A DNA stretch of 64,000 nucleotides from Lomentospora prolificans (Eukaryota; Ascomycota; Sordariomycetes; Microascales; Microascaceae). Where the stretch lies: assembly GCA_029532625.1 (NCBI GenBank), contig JARFXM010000007.1:1-64000 (forward strand), given 5' to 3'. The notes under the pieces were generated by a model, which was not told the origin of the DNA, did not search any database, and saw only the letters and a program-made list of their open reading frames with translations. The first letter of the stretch is position 1. Each line of letters begins with the position of its first letter. This document shows, piece after piece, positions 45,632 to 58,562 of the stretch. A program made the position numbers and the translations under genes.

Positions 45632-48167
45632 GGCTCGACTCTGTTGTTTCTGTTTATTTTTCGCTCCTGCTCCTGTTCTTGATCTGGAGGGTAGGATGGA
45701 CAGTCGGCAGGATTGGCCGTCGGGACAAGATCGAGCCAAGCGGGGAGGCGAGGTAGAATTCCAAGAGCATGGCCTGGCGGCGATGCCCAGGATATAAAGG
45801 ACGGGCCTGCCGTCCGTTCCTCGATACAGATGTAGTACACCTCTCCCGCGATCAGACTTGTTTAACTTGGAGCAGGGCATTTTGGGACGAGGTATTCCTT
45901 CTACCCAAATTGGATGGAAAGATAACTTTACAGGGGGCCCAGTAAATTTCCCAAGCTAACAAGTCTTTTCCTGGTAGGAGATATACTACTATGCGCATGC
46001 ACGGTTTGGTAGGCTCAATCAAAACCTATTCCTGTCCCGTCGGCGGATGATATCTAATAGTGTGGCCGGGGCACAATGCAACCCTAGATCCACAGAGAAA
46101 CTCGCTAGATGCCGGGAAGACTCTTCGCTGATTGGATTTGGGCGGGACTCGTCTTCGCCTGGCGCCCGTCAGCGTCCTAGCGCAAGGGCCCGAGCAAGAA
46201 ATGACCCTCTTTTCCAGCCAGCGCGCGGAAGCTGACCGGTGGGTGCCTGGTGTCAGATGGTTGGTTTTCTCGACGAATGGTTCGTGCTATGACCAGCGCT
46301 ACGTGAGTGATAGTTCCAAATTCGCCGCGGCTTCATCTTGAACCGCTTTGTGCTTTGACGTCGTTCCCACCGATTTCCCCAGATCCTGCCCTCAATGATC
46401 GCCACACCCGCTCGGTACTCCTAGGTCGCTGGCGGCGACGAAACGATGCGTCAAATGCCTTGAAATTCCCGGGGTTGAGGTAAGCCGTTTCTGGCTCACC
46501 AGGCATTGCCAGCATAATCCCCAATTTTCAGCCACCTGCTGCTGCCCTTGCGTAAATAGTGATGTGACCACGCATGCTGGCTATGGTTCTCAGGGGTTCG
46601 TTAGCACCAAGGCTGGCACTTTTGTGGATTGTGTACCAGTGGCCATTGTAGGACCAGGTTTAACAACAGAGTGGGCAGAAGCGTCGGTCCCTGTCCTCAC
46701 TTTAGCGTGACCTAGCGTAACAGACAAGGTGATATTCTTTTTCAGAGACAGACAAGATGAAATCTTTCCAAACACGCCACACATCCTGCGAACGCCCCAG
46801 CGAGTATCTTGTAATACCAAGGTATACAGAGTGTTAGAAAACAAAATCAATAAAGAACTACCCCTCTTTTGCCGCGCGATGAGACTCGCGCCCCATCTAC
46901 TGGATCCACCGATCTCCGGCCACCCTCACCTTACGTCCTTGGGCATTGAGCGCCCAGATGGTATCCTTGCATCGGGAAATCAGCAAGCGAATATGTGCCT
47001 GAGTAAACTTCAGCTACGATGCTTTCTGAGTTTGACTGGCTCTCACCCTTTCAGGCCCAGATCATCTATTAATTATATACTCCCTCTCTCTCTCTCTCTC
47101 TCACTCTTTTTTTTAAAAAAAAAAAAAAAAAAACACGTCGGACCCATCGACATAGAGGCCCCTCTCTGCTCAAGGTAGGATAGGCAAACAATAGGGAACA
47201 AACCCATGGTAGAAAGGAGAATGCAACCATGGTGATCCGCTCGCGCGACGATCGTGGACCAAGCTGGCCCAAAATTGGTAGTGTGGAAAGGCGCTAAGCC
47301 AGACGTGTATCGAAGTCACCCCAGCTTCAGGAAAGATCAACGCCGCCCCACGAGACAACTCCGCAACGTCTATTTGATGTAATAGTAAGAGTCAAGGCAC
47401 CCCGTCGGTCATCATCCCTGTTTAGGTAGGTGGGCCCATCAGTTCAAGTCTAACAAAAGCTTCTTCCCTCGTAGCACTTCCCCGAGATACTTAAAGCCAC
47501 ATAACGCTTCACAACCCTTGGCCATTGGGATCCTCGGTGACATCGCTTACCGTACTAGAGGGACTAGCTAGCTCGTGCTTATAACGGAGGAATTAACAAT
47601 AAAGCAACTCAAGCTATTTACTTGGAGCTCTTAAGAGCCTAGGAAGCTAGCCGAATGTAAGATTCGATGGGAATTTTTCTCTATCCTCAACGGGCAACTC
47701 TTGCAGGAATTATGATAAATGGAAAAAGGTGTACTTTGTAGTATATTGGATGTAGACCTGTATACTGGTTATGTCCCGGAAGGAATGCGGGCTAGATTGG
47801 TTCCTCATCTGGATACCTCTGTTGATTGTGTTAAATATCTTTCTATACACACAACACCACTACAAGAGATTGCAGCTAAATCACATCATCTCCATAATTC
47901 ATTCGTAGGCTCCCAGAGAGCAACCGCGCCAAGTATCCACAATTCTAATCGTCTTGACATTAATAGCCACATCCCAGAATCGCCAGGCATGTCTGATCGG
48001 TTAGGGATATCTCTTGTACATTCGCCCCACGAGCACCGATACCTCGCCTGTTGAACTTATCGAGTCCCAGCGGCAATAGATTGATGTCTAACACAGTACC
48101 TTAGGCCCTATCCGTTAAGGAAAAGCCAACCATTCCGAATCTTGGGTACCATAGGAGCAAACATCGT
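45632..48167. other. Intergenic, 2.5 kb, no supported gene
   Basis: Short frames only, without motifs. A plus frame at 46729-47178 runs through a CT/poly-A tract and is not credible. A plus frame at 47719-48054 (111 codons) shows nothing recognisable. Confidence 0.45.
47081..47133. repeat. (CT)n microsatellite and poly-A tract
   Basis: About ten CT units followed by eight T and 19 A. The T/A junction can fold back on itself. Confidence 0.9.
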
Positions 48168-50339
48168 TCAAATCAATGTGATAACGGATATTCGGCCCTC
48201 ATCCGAGAACTCCGCTCGTGCCGGCTCGGGGGCGGATCCACAATAATTGTCGAGCACAACACGCAGGCCCAGAACCTCGAAATCGTCACAGCCTCGGATG
48301 ACAACCCTCCCCACACGCCTGTATTGACCGTTACAGCTGGGCGCTGGGGCCACAAGAACACCCTCCAGCATCAAAGACCGCTTTTCAACGGTTCCATCCA
48401 TCAGCTTACACACTGAGGTTTTGAAAGGCAGTATGTGGAGCGGTTTCTCACGTTCCAAAGTAGGCTCTGTCGTGTCTGGGTAGACCCAAAGCACCGAGGC
48501 CAGCTCTGCGACTTGGACCTTAATGTTTTCAGCCAAGGGTTGACGCTCGCCCACCTCGGAGATTGTAAGATGAGTTACGCAGCCTCTCAGTTCAACCGAT
48601 CCAGCTATTACATAGTGCCCTGTAGCCCTGTCCGCCAGTGTTGTCACCGAAGCATTGATAACCGAAACAATGTAGTCACCCCCTAGCGTAATCTGCCGTG
48701 GGGAAATGTGCGAGTCGACGGCGGCCCACGACCACGATGGCGCGCGGGAAGTATTTTCAGGTGCACTGGCTGGCTCAAGAACGACCCAGTTTAGTCCATC
48801 CAGCAACCGCGACCTCCAGAGCCCCGCGAGGTATTCATCTCCTGTTTGTCTCCTGTACATCTCGGCTATCCCGGACAGGGCAATCAGCCTATCGTCAGGT
48901 CGAGTCAGCGAACATTTGGAATACTGTTCAAGCAGGCGACACCACTGGTTGTAGACGGATATGCTCATCTTTGGGTGCATTGTTTCCTCTTCGCAACTTG
49001 GCGGTTCGTATCTGGACTCGCTGTCACCGATATTAGTGGAAAAGGGGTGGACGGACTTCAAGCTTAGCTGCGTCGGTAGAGCTGTCGGGTACGGTGACCA
49101 CCTCGGAAACATTTCGCACTTTTCCATTTCGAAGCACTCCCACACGAGCTGACCCTCGGTAAAGTGGAGGGCTCTCGGAGAGAGAAACCTCTCCTGGAAG
49201 ATCCATCCCCGGTGTGTAAGCGGCCCATGAGTCAGCCGCTCAATGTAATATTCGTCCCACATGTCAAACTTTACTGGATCTCTACCGAGCCGGTCTAATT
49301 TTACGAAGCCCGTAAGGGCATCGTCGGCGGCTCGGGTCCGAAAGAGCCCACCTTGGGGGCTATCGGCAGCAGACGCCATGATATTGCAGGCTGAATGGGT
49401 GTAGACCTCGTGCATCTTGACAGATTCCCTCGTCCAGTCTTCTGGGGAATCTTGGAGAATGCAGAGCGAGTCAATCCATAGATACCGGATTTCGAAACGA
49501 CGCGCAACAGTGATGGCGTCTCTGAATGTTAACGGGAGGTTACTGATGGGTTGACCGTGACGAAAGCTGTCCAGGTTGGAGGTGCGAAGAGCGATGCTCG
49601 GATCAGATCCCCATCGGTAGCTCAAGGTCGCGTAGTCGGGCGCGTCGAGTATGTCCTCGTGCTTAACACACAGCTTCCACTCAACGTCACCTGAGGCGCC
49701 AACGTCGATCAACCTGGTCGGGACAAAGGTATGCCGAGGCCCCATAAGATTGCACATCTGGTGAGACTCGCGGCAGGCGCGGTGCCATTCAAGCGCTACT
49801 TCGAGGACCTTGGGTGACGAGGTGCTGCTCTCGAACTTGACGAACATAGTCTCTTTCAACGTGGGGTCCCCCCCTAAGCATAGTCAATCAAGCGTCAGCG
49901 AATAATATCATCTCCCTGCCTGATGGTACGAACATTAGGAAAAAGAAACCAATAAGCTAGAGCCGAGTCACCGACAGTTTTCTGGGCCTAAGCAGAACGT
50001 ATGGCCACGATACTTGATATCCACCGGACCTAGATTGAATACCCAATACGTAAATTGCCAGTATATCGGCTCATACCATTCGGGCGCCCACGGCCGTCGC
50101 TCAAGAGTGCAGGTTAGTGGTGTCCACGTATCCATTACTTGCCAGCTCGCCCGTGACTCGTCGCTGACAAAATCCCAGAGAACGCTGCATACGAAGCATC
50201 CATCCGAAGCCGCATTTTGGAAACTAGCCAGCGTGGGGTGGTGTTCGCATGTTGCAGACAGGGACTTTTCGCGGACGTCTTGCAGTTTTGAGGAGAGCAC
50301 TTTTAGGCAGACAGCGCAGAGCTTGCTAGGCGTCGCCAT
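48168..50339 (-). CDS. HET-domain protein (689 aa), two exons
   Basis: Exon 1 is 50339-49976 (ATG start MATPSKLCAVCLKVLSS); intron 49975-49874 (102 bp, GTCGGT..CTTAG); exon 2 is 49873-48168, with phases matching. The N-terminus has a CAVCLKVL...C.HH.....FQNAASDGCFVCSVLW Cys/His pattern typical of the lead-in of fungal HET proteins. The HET domain is at about 198-300 with DYATLSYRWGSDPS, LPLTFRDAITVARRFEIRYL, WIDSLCILQDSPEDWTRES, and MHEVYTHSACNIMASAA then GLFRTR. GWIFQERFLSPRALHF and LSGIAEMY follow, as in complete family members. These proteins act in vegetative incompatibility and cell-death allorecognition; this one's partner is unknown. Frame intact. Confidence 0.92.
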
Positions 50340-53300
50340 TGGATCTGCCAGCTAATGAGGAACGAGGTGTGTGCGAACCACGGCGACGATGAAGAAATAA
50401 AGCCAGCGGAAGTCTGCTTTTGGCCACTTCTCGCAAGCCCTGCCACGAAAGCGGCTGTTAATCTTCAGCAGCAACGTCGGACTGGTAATAATACCGCTTG
50501 CAAATCCCTCGGTTCTCGAGCGCCGCGATGTCGACAGTTGAGCCGGCCAAAGGTGCTACGCTGTGCATTTATGTCAGGCACCAATCGCCTCGAAAACTCG
50601 TTGATTCCCACCAATTCTACCAGAGCTGAAGAGAACACAGAAAAGTGGAAAAACTGGCGCGACTCACCTGAACCCTGAACGCAGCGCAGCGCATCGCCAG
50701 CTGATAGGTTCGTCGCCTGGCCAGGCAATCGGGTAAGCACACAATGGTCAAGAAATTAATAATTACAAATCAAGCGCCAGGCTGTTATGCCGGAAACCGC
50801 CATAACTCCAAAGACAATGCAAGCATGAACCAAACAGCAAACTTGCGATGGAAGGGCGAGATGGCGATGTGTTTGACTCATTCCATTTGCATCAGGTAAT
50901 AAATTGTACAAGCCACGACGGTTATTACATTTTTACCAAAGAATATTAGCCATTCCTAGAAAAGAGACAGACCCTCCAGTCTAGCAAAGCAGCAAACCCT
51001 GAATCCTATTAATACATTGGCCATCATTGATTCTCATCTTTGGATCCCCTGCCAGTATCAGGCCTTGTAATTACTGGCACTGATGCCCAGAGCTTCTTAT
51101 ATTTCGAGTCCGTATCAAAGACCTCCCCGATAGGCTCCTCGTCATCGGTTCTGACCCGGATGGTCGGCTTTATCTCAGGTGCGAGACTGAGGGCGTTTCC
51201 ATTCTCCCACTTCTGCAGCGCGACCTCCATCATCCCCTCCTAGCGCGTAAAAGCGGGCTGAGGATTGGCCTCTGTCTTCCATTTCTCCACTCTATTTCAG
51301 GCTTGCTTGACCTCGTATCTCCGGAATGAGCGAAGACGTCCGGCTGATTGCTACGGACGCCTGATATTGTGCATCGTCCCCTCCCACCAGAGGTATCGAG
51401 CAACTCCACCACCCCTGGCTGGCGGTTCTCACGCGACTGGTGTAGCTGAGACGGTTGAGTTTGGCTTCGAATACCCACCTTGGCACGAGTCCTCTCGGCC
51501 TAGCCATGTCAGCCTGAGTCTTTGCCGCTGGATTCAAGTGGAAAAGGGATAATAGTAGCACAGCTGGCATAATAGCACGGCATGTGCTGTCATTCTGCGC
51601 AAGAGTAGGGGTCTACCATGTCTGGCTCCAATGTCCCCCAAATGCACCGGTAATATACAGATGTAATCAAAGCTTTTCACAAGTCCCTTGTTGGAGCGGC
51701 TTGAAGCTCTATTAGTACTCGAGTTGCGTACGAAATCGTCGAGGCTAAAACTACTGGAACTGGCGCTATCTTACCAGGCTTTACCAGCATTGAAGGGGTT
51801 TGGATCATCGGAGACTCGACCGCGGTTGGGGAATATGGAAGTGGGAGGTTCTGGGAGGTCGTTATTAGCCAGCTACAAGATATAAGGGTGGTCATCTTTG
51901 GAATTGGTGTTACCGCTGCTCATGACCGACCACAACCCTCTTTCGACAACATGCCTAATTGAACTTTCAAGTCCTCATTTCGTAATATGCGGGGTTCTTT
52001 ATCAAATTTTCAAATGCAACTAAATACCCCCTCCCAAGGTCCATAGGTATGCGGGTTAGTATAGGAACTCCTCTGCACTGCTAACCTGGTGAACCTGGAG
52101 GGTTTGGCATATCAGCTTGGGGTCATAACCAGCTGCGTGCAATCAAAGCAATTACTTAAAGATACAAGAACTGAAGGGTGACATACTAATCGATGCGGCC
52201 GAGGGGGCTCGCAAAACAGCTTACCAGACAATGCCCTGCCGCGGGAAAGTACAACCCAGTTGGAACCCGCCCGCCATAGTCTCAACATCTTAGCTTTATA
52301 TATCAGGTCAAGACCAAATCAGGCACGAGCGACCACCAGAGACTTGTCCAAGTGAAGCTGAGAAAGCGGATGGCCTGATCCGGGGGGGTCTCGGGGTAAA
52401 ACCTCCTACGGGCGGTTTTCGTAGCCGGCGCGGGTCGAGACAACATGCACCTCTACGGGCCAATGTAAGGGGGGCGTGATACTAGCACTAGTTGTCATGA
52501 GGAGATTCAGTTGCTAATGTCACACTTGCAGAGCCCTTCCACGCCGTCATCTTGGCAATATTACTCGATACAACTCGCGGCGGCGGCGACCATTTCCCCT
52601 CGACATTGTGGCGGTAAGACGGGAGGCTCGCAGGACGGCATTATACTCTTATTTATGTACGTCACACTTCTATATTTTTATGACACAACTCGGATATCCA
52701 TCACTAATCGTTTGGTTTATAAGAAAGCCTGTTTCAAATGTGTGTTTGCACGCATGTTCCCCTACTTTGATTTCCAAAACTCTCACAGCTCCAGGTTCCA
52801 GTCTGTACGTTACCTAAAAGACGGGCTAGGTATATTGGCATTGACTGTGATTAGGCTAGACAATCACTTCCTCTTTGATTCATGGTGAAGGCGACTTAAC
52901 AACACAACGGGGCTACTAGTGATCTGTCATGCATGATCGACCATCACAGGTTGAGCTACTTACATTAGCAAAAGCCAACTATATACACTAATGGAGACTC
53001 TGGGTTTAATATGCCATCTTATCTTCTCAATCACCCTCTGGTCAATGACTTGCTCGTGCAAGTGTTCTGGTGATTGGCAAGCTTCCTGTGTGACCCGCAG
53101 AGCCGAATTCGTCCTTTCAGCACAGGTTCCATGAATAGTAATATTATCACCTTGCACCAACATATCTCTGGGAAGGCCAGCCTAGGTTTGTCTAGTCTCT
53201 ATCTTATCTGTTAGAATTTGTTTATAGTGTTTATCAAGAAGAGTCCTGAAAAAGGATACTTGACAGGTTGAATCTAGGCAGCCTGCTCCATGCCCAGGGT

Positions 53301-53694
53301 TTAAGTTTTGGCAGCCTTGGTTTCGGTATCTCCACGAGAGCAATCCAACGCTTGCAGGGCATATATCACATGGCATGCGGCATGTAAAGTTTAGGCGGTC
53401 ATCGCTTCTGGAGAAGACCTCGGATACAGATATTGATAATTCAAGGATACATGCATGGGAGGTACGACTGGATGCGAACTCGTAATTATTCCAAGGGTTT
53501 GTGGGCCGTCGAAAATTTGTTCAGGAGACGAGGCTTGAGCCGAGTTCGGAACTTCTAGCGGGTTTCCTTCCTCTTCACTTCGAAAGCAGCCCGCCCCCAA
53601 ATATCAAATGGCATCCAATTATAAAAAAAATTAGAAAATTAATTAATCAAGAAGTGAACGATCACTGAAAGGCCCGTTCAATCCTGCCTACTAA
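50340..53694. other. Intergenic, 3.4 kb, unresolved fragments only
   Basis: At 51024-51570 three minus-strand frames follow one another with coding-like composition (ALQKWENGNALSL, IRVRTDDEEPIGEVFDTDSK), suggesting a frameshifted relic, but I do not recognise the family. A second weak minus-strand piece lies at 51677-51895. Plus-strand frames at 52511-52888 and minus frames at 52960-53600 show no motif. Confidence 0.4.
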
Positions 53695-54577
53695 TTAACC
53701 GCAATACGGATTCCCAAAGTTTCCAAAACAGATCTGATTACAGCATCGGCCGGGATCATATAAATCGCAGGTGCCACCGGGTGGGGTACAGACGGGCGGC
53801 GAAAAGATCACTGTCTGCGTAGGGATGACAGTGACTGAGACTGTTTCAGTATAGGATGCCAGGGCAGTCTCGGCGACGGTCTGGGTGGTGGTGACGGTGA
53901 CGGTCTCAAGGGCGTCGGTGGTGATCGTGCTGGTGACCTGTTTGGTCACGGTTTCGGTTACAGCATCTACGGTGATAGTCGTGGGCTTAACGCCGAGGCA
54001 TTCACAGGCAGCCGTGTATTTCTTCCACGACTTGCATGCCCTGGCGGCGTACTCAGGAACTCGTGACACGGCGCGGTCACCTCGTCGCATCTTTTGGGGG
54101 GTCACGGCCGTGACGGTGACGGTGACGGTATCGGCCGTCAGGGTCTCGTGGGCTGTGAAGAACAAGGTCTCGGTCGAAACAGTGGCGGTTTCTACGACGG
54201 TGACGATATCGGTGTTGACGACGGTGTTGTACTCGGTGTAGAAGGCGGTCGCAGTCTCGGTCACGGTGCTGCGTTGGTTTATCAGCACTATTATGCTCTA
54301 GGTTCTATGGGCGGAGCTACAGAGATGTCCTCACCTTTGGGCCGCCGTGAAGGCAATGGCGAGAGCTGAGGAGCAGTCCTGGAGGCCATTTGCAGGGGAG
54401 GCGTCGGAGATGGCTAGAGTTGACGTCAGTTTTTGCGTCTCCCACGGAATGGATTATACTCTTATTTTTCCTCTTACCGTTGGCGCAAACAGCATTGTGG
54501 CAGCAGGGCGCCGCAGCTGCTTTGGCGGGTTGAAGCCAGGCAAGGCCAGAGAGGACGACGGGGTACCACTTCATCAT
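53695..54577 (-). CDS. Secreted Thr/Val-rich protein with Cys-rich ends (250 aa), three exons
   Basis: Exons 54577-54478, 54413-54335 and 54268-53695; introns 64 and 66 bp; phases agree. The first exon encodes a signal peptide (MMKWYPVVLSGLAWLQPAKA) followed by PCCHNAVCANAISDA. Exon 2 gives GLQDCSSALAIAFTAAQR. The bulk is TVTETATA/VTVTVTAV-type repeats, likely O-glycosylated, interrupted by a Cys-containing block (ARACKSWKKYTAACECLG). The tail has six Cys (CTPPGGTCDLYDPGRCC, then C and YC), similar to small knottin-like modules. No GPI signal. Probably a cell-wall or extracellular protein of unknown function. The CCxxxxC head plus DCSS is a recurring arrangement in fungal T-rich secreted proteins. 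Confidence 0.82.
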
Positions 54578-56430
54578 GATAGAAAAAAAAAACGAAAAAA
54601 CGAGCGACAGAGTAACAAGGTTAAACGAGTGTGTAATGTGGAAAGCAAAAACCAAAGATGCGTTTTGTTTCCCACGGAAAAGCCCTGTGGCCCTCGGGGA
54701 AGGGAGGAAAGGGGATGATGGGCTCGGTGGGGATTTAATGGTGCCTGGCTGGCTTTTCCCTGATTATTGCTGATTATTGAACAAGGTTCTCCTAGGATCG
54801 TCGGCGCCTCGCCTTGCGCTAGGCCCAGGCTGGGCGTGAAACTTGCCTTTTTGGGACTTATTCTTCGAGCCAGCTTGCTGGGTAGGAGTCTCGCCTAGCT
54901 GGCAATTTGACCCGCCAATAGTGCCTCTTGGTCTCGAGTCTCCCAGTATTCAGTGACCGATGCTCGGTTAGGTGTCTCCATATCTTAACGCTAAGAGAAC
55001 GTTGAAGGAATAATACATTGATATTACTCTTTTCATAAAAGCTGAGGAACCAGCCGAAACCGGACTAGAACATACGCGTCTCACACGAGATTATGGAAAT
55101 CGAAGACAATAACATGGCGATAGAGATTCTGCATGGAGACGCAAAGAAAAGGGTGAAATCCAAACTCTCTGCGCCAAATGGATACTAATACAAGAAATTG
55201 TGAAGTCCGTCTCTCTTCTAAGTCAATTGTGAATCCTGTCACGACTTGACCTGGTCCTACTGTAGAAGTGACAGCCGTCTATCAATTCCAGTGTCCGTGA
55301 AACATGCGACGCGAGCGAATCGCTCACGTAGTCCCCCTTTTGGTTTACCATTTAAGAGGAGACAGTCCAGATTGCGAGGCCTTGTTTGATTCAAAATGAA
55401 TGATCTATGATAGGACTCTTTTTTATAGTCAAAGGAAAGGGTACCATAACATTGAACAGGACACAGCATCATCGAGCACCCAAGGCCAGGCCGTGATGCT
55501 GCCATAATCGTCTAGTTAAAGACGCAAAGAGCAGGCGTGTTGCTCATGCTATTAGCGGGTACATGCTCGCCCCAAAATAGAAAGGATATTATTGCCTCGG
55601 GGGAATGGGGGAGACGGCGCGACCATATAGAATGGCGAGTTGACCCTGATATCAGGTGCAGGAAGGATCTAATCAAGCTTGCAATTTGTGTCTCCAGACT
55701 TGGGTTGCCAGCTGCGCGGCCCACGTTCTGGTATCCTGGGGCACTGCTGATAGACTGGCGCCGAATCCTCCGTACAGCAGGTTTACAACACTCCTCTTGC
55801 CAGGCACTACAAATTTAGCCACGCAAGAGGGGGTAGTAAAATCTGCCCACATTTACAACTAATAGGAAAAAGGGACTACCTTTTACTGGTGCAAAACATC
55901 TACGTCAGGGTTAGGTGTTGCACCCAGCCAGTATTGTACATGTTTTCAGGCTAGTAAACTGGGCAATGTAATTCATTCTATGGCTAGGGGTACTTGAAGG
56001 CTGAATCCCAGGAAAGCTGCCCTACTCGAACCAGCATTGTCTTTGGTCCTGGGAGCTGAGATTATTCTAGGCCATTGCTAGCGCTCGGGCATCTCGAAGC
56101 AGATGCAATTTTACCTTTCCGTGTACCACTAACCAATCTAGCTGTCAGAGAAAGAATTGATCGTATCCCGAGCGCGCAAAGTCTAATGCAGATTGATGCG
56201 AACGAGCCTGAATAGCAAATCTAACCTTCAGGATCACCAATAATACATCCACTATCGCTTTACTCGTGAGTAGACTAGAGACTAGTGAGATCGTTACAGC
56301 TGGGACAAATGTCAGGGACGCAGATGAATTCTATTTGCCCAGGACTTAAATATTTGTTCTTCGCCTATGTAGCCCCAGATATCACCTCTTTCGGAAGTGT
56401 ATCCGGGTATACCTCTGCCTACCATTGGCT
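54578..56430. other. Intergenic, 1.9 kb, no gene seen
   Basis: Only short overlapping frames without motifs. C/T-rich and A-rich tracts near 54590-54660 are likely promoter DNA of the secreted-protein gene. Confidence 0.45.
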
Positions 56431-56840
56431 CTAGTAAGTGCCTTGTGACGTTATGGAGCAGTGAAATGGCCGTTGATGAAAATTCGACCGGATATGCGCA
56501 TCACGATTCAACATTCGCGTGAAGCGTTTCGGACAGTGACTACACGCGAACCAAGCCTCAGTACCTTGCGACCTAGTCATGAGATTCACAAATCCAGACG
56601 GCTGGTTTGACTCGGTGAAATGGAAGTTACGGATATGCTTCTTGCGATCCTTGCTTGTCGTGAATCCAAATGGCAAAAGGGAGAATCCATCCATCCATCC
56701 AAAAAGGCACATTTAAGGCCTATCGTGTCGATTGATGTACCGCTTGTGGTATATCATTGTCTCGAAACCCCCATAGAAGTAGTCGCAGAGAACCCGCTCA
56801 AATCCCGTAAGCTTATGGATCTCGACCGAGTTGGGTTCAG
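56431..56840 (-). pseudogene. C2H2 zinc-finger fragment with internal TAA
   Basis: In one minus frame: LCDYFYGGFETMIYHKRYIN then RHDRP, a stop (TAA where Tyr is expected in HDRPYKC), then GFTTSKDRKKHIRNFH and ACSHCPKRFTRMLNRDAHIR followed by SNFHQRPFHC. These are the remains of three or four C2H2 fingers like those of fungal HDRPYKC-type transcription factors. The second finger lacks its Cys pair (MCLFGW) and the first has one Cys. The frame ends soon after (SITSQGTY). No start or activation domain is found, so this is a gene fragment. Confidence 0.65.
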
Positions 56841-57976
56841 CTAGCTTTTTTTTGAGAGTCAACTGGATCTGGCCCAAAGCATCCCTTAGGCTCTTGAGGC
56901 TGATGATGTGGCGATGCTAGTAATTTCTTTCCTAGTGCTGATAGACATGAGTGTCCATAAAGATACGATACCTTCGTACACTTTCTCACCTTGCAACACT
57001 AGGCAATATTGTCGGGGCCGTGTTGTTCACCTACACGGGATTCTCGAGCCACACTATATCTAACAACATTACACGGCCGCCTTCCGAAAAGATATAACCC
57101 GCCATGTTCCCGTATTCTCATCTTCTCTACATAAGTTTGCATGCATACCAGGCCCATCCACGACACCAAAGAAAAATTATCTGAATTCTTTTCATCATGG
57201 ACTGTTGCCGTTGCATTATTCTCGCTGGTGAGTCCGACTTCAATGGTGGTGAGGAATCTCATCGCATCGAAGTTGGTGTATCCACCGGCAGCCGCTAGAT
57301 AATAGTGCTTTAACAGTCTGTTGCCAGCGGAGGCTTCGAGCGGACCGAGACGCAAACAGCAGCCAAACCAAATAATCTACCCGGCTACTGTGACGACGTG
57401 TTATTCAGCGAGGTTTAATATGCCAAATTCCTTAAGATACGTAGAGCTATAGCTTTATGGGAGTGCTATTTGCTCACTACGGTTTCCTTGCCACGAGTCC
57501 TATTCCGAAGCTTAATAAGATTAGCATAATTTGACCTCAGACCTCGGATACCACTCCACATGGCTCGCTCGCAAATCTCAGGCCCTCTGCGCCGTTTTGA
57601 TTTCTAAGCACGAGTTTAATATCTGGTGAGGCCAGACAAATGTGTGGAAAAAAAGACGGGATGTAGGGTAACGGTCACTGCTCAGCCAACAGTCGAGAGT
57701 CACCTGTGGAGAGAGGGTAAGGGGAAGGAAGGTTCCTGGAAGACAGAGGCCGCAAGATCTCTTAAAACACTCTTTCGAAACAGAGAGTCTCAAGGGGGAA
57801 GTTGATAACCGGGCGCAAATCAGGGGTGAGTGCTTTGACGCACATCGGTCAACTAATATAATAGTCTCCCAAGGGCTGACCGTATTAGAGTGGACGAGTT
57901 TTCGCACACGGCTGGCGATATGAAATCTTGGAATTATTCATGAGCCATTATCTTGGGAACAGTAATGCAGGCTTGC
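56841..57976. other. Intergenic, no supported gene
   Basis: A minus frame at 56999-57355 (118 codons, no ATG) and another at 57578-57907 show no recognisable motif. Nothing else seen. Confidence 0.4.
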
Positions 57977-58562
57977 TCACAAACGGCATATGGGATTTGA
58001 TACATTATTATATTTAATCTCCCGGTTATACTCGGCCTGGTACGCGCGGCCATCCAGGGGCATCAGGTTCAGCTTCTTAAGGTCTAGACCTTGGATTACT
58101 CGGGCCTAAGGGAGGGCGTTTGTTAGCATCTCGAACGAAGCCAAAACCCCAAAAAATGAAAAAAATGAAAGAAAAAAGGCAAGAAAAAAGAAAGAGAGAA
58201 TGAAATGCGAGTGGAAAAGAGCGAGGGCGAGCAGGTGGCGAAACAGGTAATTAGGGCCCTACATTGACACCGATAACATTCCCCTCAGGCACGAGGTCGA
58301 GAAAGTCGATCGCAACGCTGGTGCCGCACACGCCGCAAAACTTGTGCTTCCGCGTCTTGGAGGCGAACTCGTAAGCTTTTAAATTATCCCAACCGCGGAT
58401 GAACCTGACCTGTTCCTTGAAGACATAGATCAGCAGGTAGCCGTTTACCGTGCAGATGGAGCAGGAGCAGTTGACGACGGGCGCGGGCTCGGGCGAAGAA
58501 GAGGAGTCGGATTCGAGGGAGTTGTGGGCGATTTTGAAGGCGGTTGCACCCCATGGCGTGGC
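57977..58562 (-). pseudogene. GFA/CENP-V-type zinc protein, N-terminus defective
   Basis: Exon A (58562-58263) encodes GATAFKIAHNSLESD, then NCSCSICTVNGYLLIYVFK, RGWDNLKAYEFASK and KFCGVCGTSVAIDF. A GT..AG intron (58262-58106) joins in frame to exon B (58105-57977): ARVIQGLDLKKLNLMPLDG then RAYQAEYNREI. This is the glutathione-dependent formaldehyde-activating (GFA) fold with zinc ligands CxC..C and CGVCG. The first ligand motif, normally SCHCG just before ATAF, is absent: the codons read TAG GCC ACG CCA TGG GGT. No ATG is in frame upstream, so the start is lost, or it lies in an unrecognised exon spliced past the TAG. Small-molecule thiol chemistry is the usual role. Confidence 0.68.

Noticed and set aside
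45632..45880. Upstream extension of the rhodopsin-type gene to an earlier Met
   Set aside because: Residues before MISLPDKS are Arg/Ser/Pro-rich and unlike the short N-terminus of the family; the Met at 45631 fits better.
46729..47178. Plus-strand 149-codon frame
   Set aside because: Runs through the CT repeat and poly-A tract, giving low-complexity SLSLSL and KKKK; not credible.
52511..52888. Plus-strand 125-codon frame
   Set aside because: No recognisable domain and no neighbouring exons; likely chance.
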